DNA of 64,000 bases from JABCZS01 sp041660525 (GTDB lineage: Bacteria; Pseudomonadota; Gammaproteobacteria; JABCZS01), in the NCBI GenBank assembly GCA_041660525.1, contig JBAZWD010000002.1:124001-188000 (forward strand), in the 5' to 3' direction. Position numbers and translations under genes: made by a program. Shown here piece by piece: positions 63,806-64,000 of the stretch. Positions within the stretch are counted from its first letter, which is position 1; the number at the start of each line of letters is the position of its first letter. Below the pieces are notes generated by a model. The model saw only the letters and a list, made by a program, of their open reading frames with translations, had not been told where the DNA came from and did not search any database.

Positions 63806-64000
63806 ATAAGGATAATTCTGATCAACACGATCTTGCCATTTTATGGGGCAAAGGAGACCATAAGTTGATGTTATGGGATGAGTGATAAATTGTATAATTG
63901 ATTGATTATAATGAAACGATAGATTTTAACTATGTAACGGGATCAAGCATGGGTTTAATGAAATAAATAGCAACTATAAAGGATCATCAGGGGCAATAGT

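Overview
The window is about 64 kb of AT-rich, gene-dense DNA from a gammaproteobacterium. The class is supported by a smc-zipA-ligA cluster, a gacA(uvrY)-uvrC-pgsA cluster, a complete system I cytochrome c maturation (ccm) operon, and fliA and flhG (fleN) genes beside a FleQ-type sigma-54 activator. Ankyrin, leucine-rich-repeat and multi-membrane/coiled-coil proteins of unknown function, plus a VirB-type type IV secretion system (T4SS), suggest a host-associated relative of Legionella, Coxiella or Berkiella. That last placement is inference.

Layout. 0-1.5 kb: an MFS transporter and a small channel-like membrane protein. 1.5-12.4 kb, minus strand: one tightly overlapping operon virB2-B3-B4-B5-B7-B6-B8-B9-B10-B11 followed by two large genes I do not recognise. 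No VirD4 coupling ATPase or VirB1 is present here. 12.4-13.5 kb: a 72-nt hairpin, a strong promoter overlapping a 12-bp inverted repeat, and a LexA/CI-like repressor whose protease catalytic residues look lost. 13.5-19.4 kb, minus strand: ccmA-B-C-D-E-F, a fused ccmG-ccmH, and a short ccmI next to a perfect 32-bp inverted repeat. 19.4-25 kb: sohB, then a minus-strand module consisting of a FleQ-like activator, a consensus sigma-54 promoter, flhG, fliA and an ankyrin gene. 25-27.3 kb: a protein with four membrane-pair/coiled-coil modules. 27.3-52.8 kb: mostly housekeeping genes (two tRNAs, gltX, dacB, pgi, truA, ligA, zipA, smc, an O-antigen-ligase-like protein, a glycosyltransferase, three tRNAs, a GDPD-like enzyme, a phosphoglycerol-transferase-like enzyme, pgsA, uvrC, gacA, alr, a PLP decarboxylase, rlmN, a DUF4143 ATPase, a cupin). 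52.8-64 kb: an accessory region with ankyrin, coiled-coil, LRR and low-complexity proteins, two of them apparently frameshifted, around mscL and an AGCS symporter.

How the parts may work together. The T4SS operon and its divergent regulator form one unit, with the regulator probably acting on its own promoter. The FleQ-like protein probably drives the sigma-54 promoter for flhG-fliA and perhaps for the ankyrin gene behind them, which would tie a candidate host-interaction protein to flagellar control. The repeat-rich proteins are plausible secretion substrates, but nothing in the sequence alone proves this. I found no CRISPR array, transposase, rRNA or replication origin. Intergenic stretches not listed are short and show nothing I can support.
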